A stretch of DNA of 64,000 nucleotides from Comamonadaceae bacterium (lineage in GTDB: Bacteria; Pseudomonadota; Gammaproteobacteria; Burkholderiales; Burkholderiaceae_C), in contig JAIXRJ010000008.1 in assembly GCA_027485235.1 (NCBI GenBank), positions 1 to 64,000 on the forward strand, written 5' to 3'. The notes under the pieces were generated by a model. That model ran no database searches and was not told where the DNA came from. It saw nothing but the letters and a program-made list of their open reading frames with translations. Numbering within the stretch: position 1 is the stretch's first letter; each line of letters begins with the position of its first letter. Positions 62,461 to 64,000 of the stretch are shown here, piece after piece. A program made the translations under genes and the position numbers.

Positions 62461-64000
62461 TCAAGCGCGTGTGATTTTCAGCACGCGGGTACCACCGCGC
62501 TTGCCAGCAGGGCTTTCGCCCGCAGCTGAGTGGGGTTTGAAGTTGCTGGCGCCAAACTGCTTGGGGCCGCGTGCAAACTTGTCGCCGGCACCTGCTGCAC
62601 CGCGTGGAGCAGGGCGCGCGGCGTTGCGGTTGTCAGCACCACGCTCTTCCCAGCGGCCGCTTTGACGTGGGCCGTCTTGGCGAGCATCTTGGCGCGGGGC
62701 AGGGCGGCTGTCGCCCTTGTCCCAAGGGTGTGCGGGTGCAGCACGCGGTTCGAAGCGATCGCCGCCGCGGTTGTCGCCACGGGGAGCGTCAAAACGGCCG
62801 CCTTCTTTGCGTTCGAAACGGGGTTCGGCGCGCTGTTCAAAGCGGGGCTGCTCGTCGCGGAAGTTGCCACGCGGGGCGCGGTTGTCAAAACCACCGCCAC
62901 CATTGTCGCGGTCACGGTTGCCACCGAAGTCACGGCCACCACCACCGCCGGAGCGGCCACGGAAGCCGCCACCTGCGTTGGCGTAATTGCGCTCACCACC
63001 AAAGCGGTCACCGCCACGGCCCATCGGCTTGCGGGCTTCGGGCATGCGTGCCTTGGGTTCCAGGCCTGGAATCACTTCGGCCTTGAAAGGCTGGCGTGTG
63101 TAAGCCTCGATGTCACCGATCTTGCGGCGGTCACGGATCTCGGCAAAGGTCACGGCCAAGCCATCGCGGCCGGCGCGGCCTGTGCGGCCAATGCGGTGGG
63201 TGTAGTCCTCGGCCTTCATCGGCAAACCGAAGTTGAAGACGTGGGTGATGGTGGGCACGTCGATGCCGCGCGCAGCGACGTCGGTGGCGACCAAAATCTG
63301 GACTTGGCCATTGCGCAAGGCCATCAAGCGGCGGTTGCGCATGCCTTGGCTCAAAGCGCCGTGCAGGGCCACAGCCGAGAAGCCGTCTTGCTGCAAGTCA
63401 GCAGCCAAGCCGTCGCACTCGATTTGGGTGCTGGAGAACACGATGGCTTGGTCGATCGTGGCGTCACGCAACCAGTGGTCGAGCATCTGGCGCTTGTGTT
63501 GGGCGTTGTCGGCCCAGAACAAGACTTGCTTGATGTTGTTGTGCTTTTCTTGGGGGTTGTCGATCTGGATTTTCTGGACCGAAGAGCCACCGTCGTGCAT
63601 CACGCGCATGGCGAGCTGCTGAATGCGTGGCGCAAAGGTGGCGCTGAACATCATGGTCTGGCGACGCTGGCTGGTCATGTCGTTGATGTCGGCCAAGTCG
63701 TCCGAGAAGCCCAGGTCGAGCATGCGGTCGGCTTCGTCCACCACCAAGAACTGGACTTGGTCCAGCTTGATTTGAATGGAGCGCTGCAGATCGAGCAAAC
63801 GACCGGGTGTGGCCACCACCAAATTGGCGTTTTGCAGCTTGGCGATTTGCAACTGGTAAGGAATACCGCCGACCACGTTGGCCACGCGCAGACCGCGTGT
63901 GTGTTTGACCAATTCGATGGCGTCTTGTGCCACCTGTTGGGCCAGTTCGCGAGTGGGGCACAGGATCAGGGCACCGGGTGTCGGGGCCTTGAAGTTGCGT
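62461..64000 (-). CDS. DEAD-box RNA helicase with RG-rich tail (N-terminus beyond right edge)
   Basis: About 513 residues visible, reading in from the right edge. Motif Ia CPTRELAQQV, Ib VVATPGRLLDL, II VVDEADRMLDLGFSDDL, III FSATFA, IV AIVFSSTQ, V VATDVAARGIDVPTITHVFN, VI YTHRIGRTGRAGRDG. The Q motif and Walker A are outside the window. After about residue 300 of the visible part follows a disordered tail of Arg, Gly, Asp and Phe (GGRDFGGNRDRDNGGGGFDN type), as in RhlE/DeaD-like cold-shock and ribosome-assembly helicases of Betaproteobacteria. A more precise name is not justified. Confidence 0.93.
   Translation of the reverse strand, partial: RNFKAPTPGALILCPTRELAQQVAQDAIELVKHTRGLRVANVVGGIPYQLQIAKLQNANLVVATPGRLLDLQRSIQIKLDQVQFLVVDEADRMLDLGFSDDLADINDMTSQRRQTMMFSATFAPRIQQLAMRVMHDGGSSVQKIQIDNPQEKHNNIKQVLFWADNAQHKRQMLDHWLRDATIDQAIVFSSTQIECDGLAADLQQDGFSAVALHGALSQGMRNRRLMALRNGQVQILVATDVAARGIDVPTITHVFNFGLPMKAEDYTHRIGRTGRAGRDGLAVTFAEIRDRRKIGDIEAYTRQPFKAEVIPGLEPKARMPEARKPMGRGGDRFGGERNYANAGGGFRGRSGGGGGRDFGGNRDRDNGGGGFDNRAPRGNFRDEQPRFEQRAEPRFERKEGGRFDAPRGDNRGGDRFEPRAAPAHPWDKGDSRPAPRQDARQDGPRQSGRWEERGADNRNAARPAPRGAAGAGDKFARGPKQFGASNFKPHSAAGESPAGKRGGTRVLKITRA

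Overview
The window reads as a chromosomal segment of a betaproteobacterium, most likely Comamonadaceae. The supporting evidence is the gene order leuC-leuD-leuB-asd-fimV-truA-trpF-trpB-trpA-accD, the block sdhCDAB-sdhE-gltA beside a GntR regulator, mdh and acnB, the argF-argD-DUF3579-rpsT-murJ neighbourhood, and tripartite tricarboxylate transporter genes with Bug-type binding proteins. A Limnohabitans/Rhodoferax-like genus is plausible but is inference only. No rRNA, tRNA, CRISPR array or intact insertion sequence was seen.

Layout. 1-827: 5' part of lysS (minus), cut by the window edge. 975-2199: a LON-domain protein diverging from a YggT membrane protein. 2206-13148 (minus): a long biosynthetic series for leucine, aspartate-semialdehyde, tryptophan and malonyl-CoA, with fimV and truA embedded; many junctions are 4-nt start/stop overlaps. 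13401-18507 (minus): citrate synthase and succinate dehydrogenase with its flavinylation factor. 18631-24852: a GntR/UTRA regulator diverging from mdh, a CitE-like lyase, a small secreted protein and acnB. Together, 13.4-24.9 kb holds much of the TCA cycle, with a palindromic operator between gntR and mdh.

24.9-38.8 kb is the accessory part. It holds a relic of an IS91-type transposase, a pair of diverged 90-bp repeats each ending in a hairpin, two decayed copies of the 3' end of acnB, a protease-like protein lacking two of its three catalytic residues, two acyl-CoA ligases, an aldehyde dehydrogenase, an orphan Bug protein, a complete Bug-TctB-TctA transporter set, a ketopantoate-reductase-like gene and an FAH-family hydrolase. 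It looks like an uptake and CoA-activation module for small organic acids assembled in a recombination-prone site. 38.8-47 kb carries an MBL-fold enzyme, an aldo/keto reductase, a Phd/PIN toxin-antitoxin pair, an FAD monooxygenase, a lytic transglycosylase and a two-subunit molybdenum hydroxylase.

47-64 kb returns to conserved genes: argF/argD, DUF3579, rpsT, murJ, a SirB1-like protein, purM, an AI-2E family permease overlapping hda, a HAD phosphatase, pcnB and folK, then a TM2-like protein, an acetyltransferase, the rpsP-rimM-trmD-rplS ribosomal operon and the C-terminal part of an RG-rich DEAD-box helicase cut by the right edge.

The most interesting points are a 14-bp operator shared exactly between the gntR/mdh region and the promoter of the DUF3579 gene, the paired repeats with compensated hairpins, and the acnB debris flanking the transporter module.
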